Shown here in pieces: positions 8,171-14,879 of a stretch of 33,433 nucleotides of DNA; the first letter of the stretch is position 1; every line of letters starts with the position of its first letter. Location: contig CACXKY010000040.1 of the NCBI GenBank assembly GCA_902768325.1, positions 1-33,433 of the forward strand. Direction: 5' to 3'. This DNA is from Fibrobacter succinogenes (lineage in GTDB: Bacteria > Fibrobacterota > Fibrobacteria > Fibrobacterales > Fibrobacteraceae). The position numbers were made by a program, and so were the translations under genes. The notes under the pieces are model-generated. The model was not told where the DNA came from. It saw nothing but the letters and a program-made list of their open reading frames with translations, and made no database searches.

Positions 8171-9274
8171 TTATTTTTTGCCACCGAACCAGTCGTTGAT
8201 ATCCTGGCCCTCTTTCATAACACCCTTGATATTTTCAAGGCCTTCGCCCAAAATAACGGAACGAATTCCTGCCGTATCGAGGACTTTCTGGATATATTCC
8301 GTCCCCTTGCGGCCCGCATCGTCCTTATCGAGGCACAAGACAACGCTCTTGTTCTTGAAAAGCGGGAGCCATTCCGTCTTGAAATTGCGCACTCCAGGAA
8401 TACCGACGGCCTCGATTTTCTGGTTGAGGAACGTAAGCGTATCCACAGCACCTTCACACAGGTAGACCCAACCCGGTTTTTGGTCGAGCGCCGCCATATT
8501 GTACGGGAACGGCACCGTCCCTCGCAAGTTGAGTTCCTTGGGGATTACCGTGTCATCGATTGCCCTGGACTGGAAATAGAACGCACGGCGCTGCGTATCG
8601 AGGTACGGAAAAATCAACGGGTGCTTGTAATAGCGGAGGTGGCCCTTGTCGTTAAAGAGTCCCACATACTTGAGCACTTCCTCGCCAAAGTCCGCCTTGA
8701 GGCTGTTGTTTACCGCCTCGTAGTTGGTGATGGTGCGCAGGAGCATCTTGTCCCAGACAGGCTTGTAGATACGGCGGCGCATGAGGTACGCTGCCGCGGG
8801 CGTATTGTCGACCGGGCTTAGGCGCTTGAGGAAGGAGAGAATGATTTTTTTTCGTTCGTCCTCGGAGACGAGTTCCTGAGTTTCCGATTCCGGAGGGGCA
8901 ACCACTTCCGGCATACGGGCCGGAGCAGGGCGGTCCTCGTGCGAACGAGCGACGTACTGGTTCATTTCCTTGCGGGCGGAAGGCGGCACGAGGAACGGGA
9001 ACTGTTCCATCAGCCAACCCAGAGCTTCGACAAAGCCGCAGTCCTTGACGATTTGCACCAACGAAATCACGTCGCCGCGAACGTCGTCGCAGACCCAGCA
9101 GCGGAACGTTCCGCGTTCTTCCGAAATAGACACCGACGGGGTGCGGTCGCCATGGACATGGCGCTGCGGGTAGAAACAGCGGCACTTGCCGTGGGCGACA
9201 TCGACGCCCAGGCTCTCCGCGACAGCCGTAATCGAAATGGCCGACTTGAATTGTTTCAGTTCCTCGCTGGTCAT
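8171..9274 (-). CDS. DnaG-like primase fragment: CHC2 zinc finger plus Toprim protein
   Basis: A 367-residue protein combining the two hallmarks of bacterial primases. Residues 31-62 hold a CHC2-type zinc ribbon (Cys31/Cys33, His41, and FRCWVC with Cys59 and Cys62), then RGDVISLV. A central segment reads HPLIFPYLDTQRRAFYFQSRAI. The Toprim fold follows, with the acidic Glu in YLCEGAVDTL and the DxD in LCLDKDDAGRKG. It stops soon after Toprim, so the C-terminal helicase-binding domain of full DnaG (about 600 residues) is missing. This resembles primases of mobile elements, but no other mobile gene is near and base use matches the neighbours. It heads a two-gene unit with mtgA. A TATAAT lies 8 nt before the ATG. 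The cell probably has a separate full dnaG, which this window cannot show. Confidence 0.75.
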   Translation of the reverse strand: MTSEELKQFKSAISITAVAESLGVDVAHGKCRCFYPQRHVHGDRTPSVSISEERGTFRCWVCDDVRGDVISLVQIVKDCGFVEALGWLMEQFPFLVPPSARKEMNQYVARSHEDRPAPARMPEVVAPPESETQELVSEDERKKIILSFLKRLSPVDNTPAAAYLMRRRIYKPVWDKMLLRTITNYEAVNNSLKADFGEEVLKYVGLFNDKGHLRYYKHPLIFPYLDTQRRAFYFQSRAIDDTVIPKELNLRGTVPFPYNMAALDQKPGWVYLCEGAVDTLTFLNQKIEAVGIPGVRNFKTEWLPLFKNKSVVLCLDKDDAGRKGTEYIQKVLDTAGIRSVILGEGLENIKGVMKEGQDINDWFGGKK

Positions 9275-9305
9275 ATGCAGGAATTATAGTAAATCGGAAT
9301 GTAAA

Positions 9306-9401
9306 GTTACGAGTTACGAGTTACGAGTTCTGAGTTACTAGATAAATAAGAGGCAAATCTCCTTACATTCTACTATCAACTAGTAACTAGTAACTTAGAA
9401 C
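9306..9401. repeat. Inverted heptanucleotide repeat array upstream of murB
   Basis: Five tandem heptamers of the form GTTNNNA (for example GTTACGA, three times) fill 9306-9340. Six heptamers of the reverse complement type (ending AC, for example TAGTAAC twice) fill 9360-9401. The arms at 9325-9341 and 9387-9403 can pair over 17 positions with two mismatches. The array separates the divergent primase-like gene and murB, and reaches to within 8 bp of the murB -10. Confidence 0.8.
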
Positions 9402-9408
9402 TAATAAT

Positions 9409-9414
9409 TATATT
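9409..9414 (+). promoter_or_regulatory. Candidate -10 of a leaderless murB promoter
   Basis: TATATT ends exactly 6 nt before the GTG start codon at 9421, with TTTCGC between. No Shine-Dalgarno and no clear -35 are present; the -35 position would fall in the heptamer array. Confidence 0.4.
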
Positions 9415-9420
9415 TTTCGC

Positions 9421-10332
9421 GTGATTCTCTTTGAAAACGAACCGATGAGCAAGCACACCTCCTTTAAGGTCGGTGGTCCGGCACGTTTTTTCGTAAAGGC
9501 CGAAACGGTCGAAGACCTGAAGGCTGCCATGACGCTTGGCCGCGAGAAAGGCCTTCCCTACTTTATCCTCGGGAACGGCACGAACCTGCTCGTCTCGGAC
9601 AAGGGCTTTGACGGTATCATCGTCACGCTTGCCGGGGAATTTTCGACAATTGAAGATTTAGGGAACGGAGCTTTCAAGATCGGTGCAGCCGTTCCGCTCG
9701 GAAGGTTCGCTCGCACCACACTCAAGCAGGGCTATGCGGGCATTCACAAGCTCGCGGGAATTCCCGGAACCTTGGGCGGTGCGATTTACATGAACGCTGG
9801 CGCCTACGGCCAAGAAATCGGATGTTGCTGCACAACGGCAACCGTTTTAGATTGCGACGGGAACATACGCGAGGTTTCTAACGCCGATTGCGGTTTCGGG
9901 TACAGACAAAGTATTTTCCAAAAGAACAAGGTCACAATCCTTTCGGCGACATTCCAGTTGCCTGTCGCCAGCGCTCAGGGCAAGACCGCCAACGACCTGG
10001 AAGCGGAACTCACTGAATGCATGGCGAAGCGGAAGGCGACACAGCCGCTCAATATGCCAAACGCCGGTTCCACCTTCAAGCGCCTTACCACAGGAGCCGC
10101 GGATACGCCCACGCAAATCGCGCCGGGTTACTACATCGAACAGGCGGGCCTCAAGGGGCACCGCATCGGTGGCGCCGAAGTCAGCACGCTGCACGCGAAC
10201 TTCATCGTGAATGCGGGTGGCGCCACGGCCAAAGACATCAAGGAACTAAGCGAATTCGTGCAGGCAAGAGTTGCCGAGAAATTCGGCATCGAACTCAAGC
10301 GCGAAATAATCCTGCTAGGGAATTTTGAGTAA
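9421..10332 (+). CDS. murB: UDP-N-acetylenolpyruvoylglucosamine reductase
   Basis: A cytoplasmic FAD enzyme that reduces UDP-GlcNAc-enolpyruvate to UDP-MurNAc with NADPH, the second committed step of peptidoglycan synthesis. The 303 residues match the short (type II) MurB length. Visible motifs: KHTSFKVGGPA at the start, the FAD-binding ILGNGTNLLVSD, IPGTLGGAIYMNAGAYG, the catalytic Ser in NAGSTFKR, and the C-terminal Glu region FGIELKREI. The GTG at 9421 is preferred because an in-frame TAA lies at 9391 and homologues begin a few residues before the KHTSF motif; ATG 9445 is the alternative. No mur neighbours are present. It is flanked on both sides by heptamer repeat arrays. Confidence 0.95.
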   Translation: MILFENEPMSKHTSFKVGGPARFFVKAETVEDLKAAMTLGREKGLPYFILGNGTNLLVSDKGFDGIIVTLAGEFSTIEDLGNGAFKIGAAVPLGRFARTTLKQGYAGIHKLAGIPGTLGGAIYMNAGAYGQEIGCCCTTATVLDCDGNIREVSNADCGFGYRQSIFQKNKVTILSATFQLPVASAQGKTANDLEAELTECMAKRKATQPLNMPNAGSTFKRLTTGAADTPTQIAPGYYIEQAGLKGHRIGGAEVSTLHANFIVNAGGATAKDIKELSEFVQARVAEKFGIELKREIILLGNFE

Positions 10333-10335
10333 GGA

Positions 10336-10508
10336 GTTGTCAGTAGTCAGTTATCAGTTGTGAGTTATGAGTTACTAAAATTTCTGTTATCAAGAGGCTT
10401 CTCGGTAAAAGCTATACTAGTAACTCAGAACTAGTAACTAGGAACTCATCACTCACCTCACATCCCTAACCACTAATCACTGTCAACTTCCTACTGCCTA
10501 CCGTCTAC
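10336..10508. repeat. Inverted heptanucleotide repeat array downstream of murB, running into the VanZ-like gene
   Basis: Six heptamers beginning GT and ending A lie at 10336-10377. After a 40-bp spacer, 13 consecutive heptamers all ending in C (12 of them in AC, TC or CC at the last two bases as AC 11 times) lie at 10418-10508, degenerating gradually from TAGTAAC to forms such as TGCCTAC. The last part covers the stop codon and final five codons of the VanZ-like gene. The motif is the same as in the array before murB. Confidence 0.8.
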
Positions 10509-10919
10509 TTTCTCTTCCGGTACCGGATCATAACGATTCAGAATCCGCGTAATCACTGCATACACGGCACCGCCTATCAGGCCACCGGTCAAGTCGGCCA
10601 CAAGGTCGAGCACGCTGCTGTCGCGACCTTCCACAAAACTCTGGTGGTATTCGTCGGTGCAGCCGTAAACAAGCGCCAGCACGCCCACCACCAGTACGCG
10701 CAGCCACTGCCGTTTGGACCATTCCGTACGGGTCCAGAGCATCGCATAGCAACCGGCGAGCGTTGCGTATTCGCAAAAATGCGCAAGCTTGTCCCACACG
10801 TGCGGGAAGTCCTGCAGCTGTTCGTTCGTCAGCGACGAGAGTTTAAAAATGATGGCCATGCAGAGCACGCAGGGCACGGCACGGAAAAACGGATACTTGT
10901 CGAAAATACTTTCAAACAT
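10491..10919 (-). CDS. VanZ-like membrane protein
   Basis: A 142-residue protein with the VanZ-family layout: four hydrophobic segments with the conserved WDKLAHFCEYATLAGCYAML and the acidic motif GCTDEYHQSFVEGRDSSVLDLVADLTGG. VanZ confers low-level teicoplanin resistance in enterococci, but most relatives are of unknown function, so no resistance is claimed. I choose ATG 10919 (MFESIF...). A 26-residue upstream extension is possible in frame, but it would be encoded by the hairpin repeat at 10921-10966 and has no homologous look. The last five residues (VDGRQ) are encoded inside the heptamer array. No clear ribosome site is visible. Confidence 0.8.
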   Translation of the reverse strand: MFESIFDKYPFFRAVPCVLCMAIIFKLSSLTNEQLQDFPHVWDKLAHFCEYATLAGCYAMLWTRTEWSKRQWLRVLVVGVLALVYGCTDEYHQSFVEGRDSSVLDLVADLTGGLIGGAVYAVITRILNRYDPVPEEKVDGRQ

Positions 10920-10920
10920 A

Positions 10921-10966
10921 TTAGGTATGAGGTCGCGCCTTTGGCGCTTTGAGGAATGAGGTATGG
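10921..10966. repeat. Modular hairpin repeat upstream of the VanZ-like gene
   Basis: The order is TGAGGTC, GCGCC, TTT, GGCGC, TTTGAGG, followed by AATGAGG and TATGGG. The fixed flanks TGAGGTC and TTTGAGG surround a perfect stem with a three-base loop. The same flank-stem-flank design recurs at 19169-19260 and 25456-25590 with other stem sequences. Confidence 0.7.
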
Positions 10967-11013
10967 GCCTAAAGATAGAAAAAGAGGACATCTTCAAAAG
11001 TCTACATTATTTC

Positions 11014-11019
11014 TAAATT
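11014..11019 (+). promoter_or_regulatory. Candidate -10 of a leaderless rlmI promoter
   Basis: TAAATT ends 7 nt before ATG 11027. The DNA between is A/T-rich and has no Shine-Dalgarno. A weak -35 (TTCAAA, 10993-10998) is 15 bp upstream. Confidence 0.35.
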
Positions 11020-11026
11020 TAAATTC

Positions 11027-12220
11027 ATGAAAGCGATTACCCTGAAGGCCGGACGCGAGAAGTCCGCACTGCGTTACCACCCATGGATCTTTAGCGGAGC
11101 CGTCGACGAAGTTGTCGGCGACCCTGCACTCGGCGACACCGTCGAGGTTTACAGTTACCACAGCGATTTTCTGGGTCTTGCGGCGTACTCGCCCAAGTCC
11201 CAGATACGCGGGCGCTTCTGGACGTTCGGCGAAAAGGCGAACATCGACCGCGAATTTTTCAGCGACATTCTGGACCGTGCGATTGCCGCCCGCAAGAGTC
11301 GCGGTTTTGACATCGAAGACAAGGAATCCGCATTCCGCCTGATCAACGCCGAGAACGACGGCATTCCGGGCTGCATCATCGACAAGTACGCCGACATCTA
11401 TTCTGTCGAAATTCTCGCCGCCGGTGCCGAAGTCCACCGCAATACGATTTACGAACTGCTCGCCGAAAAGACGCACTGTCGCGGCATCTACGAGCGCTGC
11501 GATTCCGAAGTCCGCAAAAAGGAAGGCCTTCCCCTCCGTACGGGCGTAGTCTTTGGCGAAGTTCCTGACGAGCCCGTCATCATCAACGAGAACGGCATCC
11601 TCTTCCCCATCGACGTGAAGAACGGACACAAGACGGGTTACTACCTCGACCAGCGCGACGCACGCCGCCGCATCGGCGAGCTTTCCAAGGGCAAGAAAGT
11701 TTTGAACTGCTTCTGCTATACTGGCGGATTTGGGTTGTACGCCCTCCGTGGCGGTTGCGAGAAGGTTTACCAGGTGGACGTTTCCAAGGACGCGCTCAAG
11801 CTCGCCAAGGAAGGCATCATGAGGAACAAGCTCAGTACCGCGCATGCCACGCATGTGGAAGCCGACGTGTTCCAGTACCTGCGCAAGTGCCGCGACAAGG
11901 CGGAAACGTTCGACCTCATCGTTTTGGACCCGCCCAAGTTCGTCGAGAGCAAGGACAACCTGCAGAAGGGAGCCCGCGGTTACAAGGACATCAATCTGCT
12001 CGCGATGAAGTTGCTGGCCGAAGGCGGCATGCTCGCGACCTTCAGCTGTTCCGGGCTCATGGAAATGGACTTGTTCCAGAAAATTATCGCGGATGCCGCC
12101 GCCGATGCACATCGGCGCGTTCAAATCATTGAACGCTTCGGCCAGCCCGCCGACCATCCCGTGAATACCGCCTTCCCCGAAGGACAGTACCTCAAGGGAT
12201 TGCTCGTGCAGGTCGTTTAA
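11027..12220 (+). CDS. rlmI: 23S rRNA m5C methyltransferase, RlmI family
   Basis: A 397-residue SAM-dependent methyltransferase. In E. coli RlmI methylates C1962 of 23S rRNA to 5-methylcytidine. An N-terminal PUA-like domain (about 1-75, LKAGREKSALRYHPWIFSGA) is followed by a central EEHEE-like region and a Rossmann methyltransferase fold: the SAM motif region VLNCFCYTGGFGLYALRGG, the acidic motif VYQVDVSKDALKLA, and motif IV LDPPKFVESKDNLQKG. The FSCSGLME segment carries the Cys near the C-terminus expected for an m5C enzyme. Length matches the family (about 396). It stands alone between repeats and a terminator, and its start shows the -10/ATG arrangement described for 11014. Confidence 0.92.
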   Translation: MKAITLKAGREKSALRYHPWIFSGAVDEVVGDPALGDTVEVYSYHSDFLGLAAYSPKSQIRGRFWTFGEKANIDREFFSDILDRAIAARKSRGFDIEDKESAFRLINAENDGIPGCIIDKYADIYSVEILAAGAEVHRNTIYELLAEKTHCRGIYERCDSEVRKKEGLPLRTGVVFGEVPDEPVIINENGILFPIDVKNGHKTGYYLDQRDARRRIGELSKGKKVLNCFCYTGGFGLYALRGGCEKVYQVDVSKDALKLAKEGIMRNKLSTAHATHVEADVFQYLRKCRDKAETFDLIVLDPPKFVESKDNLQKGARGYKDINLLAMKLLAEGGMLATFSCSGLMEMDLFQKIIADAAADAHRRVQIIERFGQPADHPVNTAFPEGQYLKGLLVQVV

Positions 12221-12246
12221 TACCGCTGCAACGGATTCATCGTTTT

Positions 12247-12282
12247 AAAAAAAACTGGCCATTACCGGCCAGTTTTTTTTTT
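12247..12282. terminator. Bidirectional terminator between rlmI and the polyserine lipoprotein gene
   Basis: AAAACTGGCC (12251-12260) pairs with GGCCAGTTTT (12267-12276) around a 6-nt loop, with an A run before and a T run after. It can serve both convergent genes. Confidence 0.9.
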
Positions 12283-12301
12283 GACGTCTCAAAGATTTTG
12301 C

Positions 12302-13198
12302 TTACTCGCGTTTCTTGTAATAGATGCAATTGTCCATTGCCTCTTCAAACTTTTCCTGACGGTTGACGTTCCTTTGCGTAGTGGGCTCGTCCAGGAAGGT
12401 CTGCTTCTTCAGGTAAGACACCGTCGAATCGTCAATCCATTCATACCGAACAGACGTTTCGACTCCGACATACGTGTAGGCATACGCCCAAACGGAATCC
12501 GTCATCACAAAGGAGCATCCGGCAACCTGTTCATATTCATACGAGCTAGAGCTGGATTCCTCGCTAGAGCTAGATTCCACGCTGGAACTGGACACTTCAC
12601 TGGAGCTCGACTCCACGACACCGTTTTCGCTAGAACTGGAAACGATATTGCCTTCACTCGAACTAGACTCCGGAGCGTTACCTTCGCTAGAACTGGAGAC
12701 TTCGTCCTCGATGCCGTTCAAGCGTTTGCAATCTGCCATAATTTCGGCAAAATAGCTTTCACGGGTCATATAGACGCCATCGATTTCGCCTTCTTTCTTC
12801 GTTACCGTAACAATGGTCATGACCTCTTTGCTAGCATCACAAGAAGTCGTTTCCACTTCGCTGCCGTCTCCAGCCTTGTCATTAACTGCCACCGGATCTG
12901 CAAGTTTGCAATACATCTGGGCGAAAGAACCCGTATTGATGGACTTGTCCGTGACAACGACGTCGGTTCCATTAATGGCGTAAGACATCTGGTATCGGGA
13001 ACCAAAATCTTCAAGTCCCGGATACCCGTAGGTCCACACGGAATCTTCTATTTTAAAGTCACAGCCCAAAGTGATGTCTTCGAGCCCCGTCTTATTGCCA
13101 CCAGCATCCGTTTCAAAGGGTGCTTCAGACGAACTATCATCGCCACATGCAACAAGAAACAGTGCAACAGTCAACGGATACAGATATTTAATATTCAT
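12302..13198 (-). CDS. Polyserine-linker lipoprotein with a duplicated domain (hypothetical)
   Basis: A 298-residue putative lipoprotein of unknown function. The signal peptide ends LFLVAC with lipidated Cys18. A first domain (about 35-165) begins with a Cys-Phe-...-DSVWTYGY motif; a serine-rich linker with about seven SSSSE-type blocks follows (about 168-225); a second, shorter domain begins CSFVMTDSVWAYAY. The shared CxFxxxDSVWxYxY motif shows that the two domains are related. Polyserine linkers are common in Fibrobacter surface proteins. A GGGGG stretch upstream of the ATG can serve as ribosome site. TATATT lies about 35 bp further up (minus strand, near 13238) as a possible -10. It is the last gene of a minus-strand group of exported proteins and ends at the bidirectional terminator. 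Confidence 0.8.
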   Translation of the reverse strand: MNIKYLYPLTVALFLVACGDDSSSEAPFETDAGGNKTGLEDITLGCDFKIEDSVWTYGYPGLEDFGSRYQMSYAINGTDVVVTDKSINTGSFAQMYCKLADPVAVNDKAGDGSEVETTSCDASKEVMTIVTVTKKEGEIDGVYMTRESYFAEIMADCKRLNGIEDEVSSSSEGNAPESSSSEGNIVSSSSENGVVESSSSEVSSSSVESSSSEESSSSSYEYEQVAGCSFVMTDSVWAYAYTYVGVETSVRYEWIDDSTVSYLKKQTFLDEPTTQRNVNRQEKFEEAMDNCIYYKKRE

Positions 13199-13247
13199 TT
13201 TGCCCCCATATAGGTTAATTTTTTGGTGGCCCCAAATATAACAAAAA

Positions 13248-14828
13248 CTATTTCTTGAAGCGCTTTATATCTGTACGCTTGCCGTCGCTTACCGCCACGT
13301 GGTATAAACCCGGAGCCAGCGCGCGTACATCCATCACAGCTCCGTGCATGGTCCGCTGGCGCAAGACTTCGCGGCCCTGCAAATCCAAGATGCGCACCGT
13401 CGCGCCATTCTTGAAAGCGCTTGCGATTTCTACGAACAGGCTTCCATTCAGGTAATGGACCGATGTACCGTACAGGTTCGTAATTTCTGCGAGCACCGGA
13501 ATGGCCGTCCTGCCGGTATCGGTCACTGACGTATCGGTTTTCGAAGTATCAGTTTTCGTCGTATCCGTCTTACCCGTCGTATCTTTCACAGGAATCGCAT
13601 CGTCGGGCTTGAGCAAGCGGAACACCTGATACCATTCCCAGTCATCGGACCAGCTCTGTACCACGCGCTCGCCATCGGTTGTCGCACGCAGGTACATATC
13701 GCTGTGCTGCATTTTCATTCGCACCACGGAGCCCTCATAGCCGGACAGCTTTTGCATCGAGACCTTCTGGTGTGCACCGCCGTTCCACTTGTACAGGCTC
13801 ATCGTGTGACCCGCATCTTTCGATTCGTCCGGAGTATCAAGGGAGAGGTCTCCAAAATTAATGCGGTAAGCCGAACCCGAAAGCGGCGTGATAGTCGCAA
13901 TCGCATTGTCGCCCTTGCAGTCGCCCAAAGCAAGCTTGTCATCCGACGTCCTGACCATGCAGGTGCCAAAATTCATCGAGAAAATGCGCACCGTATCGGG
14001 CTTCGCCGGTTTCGCCTGCCACACGCGCACCCAGTCCGCCTCGAAATACGCGGGCTTGTCTGCGGTAATTTCAATGTCATCGCCCGCCCAGCCGCCAATC
14101 GCCAAGTTCACGATGATGTACTGCGCCGAAAGTTGCTTGATCTCGGTCGGGCGATTGTAGCTGGCAAACCGCTTGTCGTCAAAGTAGAAACTGAGCGTCG
14201 ACTCGTCCCATTCCACAGCGTAGTTGTGGAAGCCGGCAGAGCGGTCCGTATTGTCGTCCTTGTGCCCACCGAAAGAGGCTTCGTGATCCCACGCCGAGCC
14301 ATGGCTGCTGTACCAACTCGGGTCGGTATAGTGCAGGTAGTAATGGTGCTGCTTGCGCGATGCCGGAATTTCAAGGATATCGATTTCCGGGGGCCAGCCA
14401 TCTTGCAATGTCCAGAAGGCAGGCCAGGTTCCCTTCTGCCACGGTGCCTTGAAGCGGCCTTCGATATAGCCGTACTTCACTTCAAAATGATTCTTGGTAT
14501 CAATCGCACCCGAGGTATAGTCGACAGGGATTTCCTTATTGTTGAACTTCGCCTTGGCCCTATCCCCCGTTGCCTTGGGATGCTTTTTCTTTTCGCCCTT
14601 GAGCTTGAGCGTACCGTCAGAGACGATCACGTTCTCTTCGGCACAGTAGGCACGGTGATTGTGCGTCGGGCCCCAGTTGTACGTCGGGTTCCATTTTGTC
14701 TTATCGAGCGAAGTCCCGTCAAAGTTGTCTTCGAACACGAGTTCCCAACCGCTAAAATTCGAAGGAGGATCTGCGAAAGAAACTCCCGCAGCCAAAGACG
14801 CAATCACAGCAATATTTAAAAATTTCAT
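13248..14828 (-). CDS. Secreted family 16 glycoside hydrolase with T9SS-like C-terminal sorting domain
   Basis: A 526-residue exported endo-beta-glucanase (laminarinase/lichenase group). Residues 1-19 are a signal peptide (ending VSFA). The GH16 domain (about 25-275) carries the catalytic motif EIDILE with Glu148 as nucleophile, Asp150 and Glu153 as acid/base, plus GTWPAFW and the closing FEADWVRVWQ strand. Residues about 285-415 form an extra domain I do not recognise, possibly a carbohydrate-binding beta-trefoil-like module. A Thr/Asp-rich linker (TDTTKTDTSKTDT) follows. The last about 80 residues match the type IX secretion sorting domain pattern (VRILDLQGREVL... LAPGLYHVAV... KRFKK). ATG 14828 is preferred over the TTG at 14840. 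Exact substrate, beta-1,3 or mixed-linkage glucan, is undetermined. Confidence 0.9.
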   Translation of the reverse strand: MKFLNIAVIASLAAGVSFADPPSNFSGWELVFEDNFDGTSLDKTKWNPTYNWGPTHNHRAYCAEENVIVSDGTLKLKGEKKKHPKATGDRAKAKFNNKEIPVDYTSGAIDTKNHFEVKYGYIEGRFKAPWQKGTWPAFWTLQDGWPPEIDILEIPASRKQHHYYLHYTDPSWYSSHGSAWDHEASFGGHKDDNTDRSAGFHNYAVEWDESTLSFYFDDKRFASYNRPTEIKQLSAQYIIVNLAIGGWAGDDIEITADKPAYFEADWVRVWQAKPAKPDTVRIFSMNFGTCMVRTSDDKLALGDCKGDNAIATITPLSGSAYRINFGDLSLDTPDESKDAGHTMSLYKWNGGAHQKVSMQKLSGYEGSVVRMKMQHSDMYLRATTDGERVVQSWSDDWEWYQVFRLLKPDDAIPVKDTTGKTDTTKTDTSKTDTSVTDTGRTAIPVLAEITNLYGTSVHYLNGSLFVEIASAFKNGATVRILDLQGREVLRQRTMHGAVMDVRALAPGLYHVAVSDGKRTDIKRFKK

Positions 14829-14879
14829 ATCCACACTCAATCCAAATCGAAGCGATTGCCAAGCAACCTTTCGTCTAAA

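Noticed and set aside
9306-9403. An origin or iteron array next to the primase-like gene
   Set aside because: The heptamers are short, inverted and also occur behind murB, away from any replication gene; no DnaA boxes or replication initiator gene are present.
10920-10997. A longer N-terminus for the VanZ-like protein starting at 10997
   Set aside because: The extra codons fall in the dispersed hairpin repeat and encode a non-hydrophobic stretch unlike VanZ family N-termini.
12540-12700. CRISPR-like short repeats
   Set aside because: The repeats are irregular, lie in frame within a gene and encode SSSSE-type serine linkers; spacers are not unique sequences of constant length.
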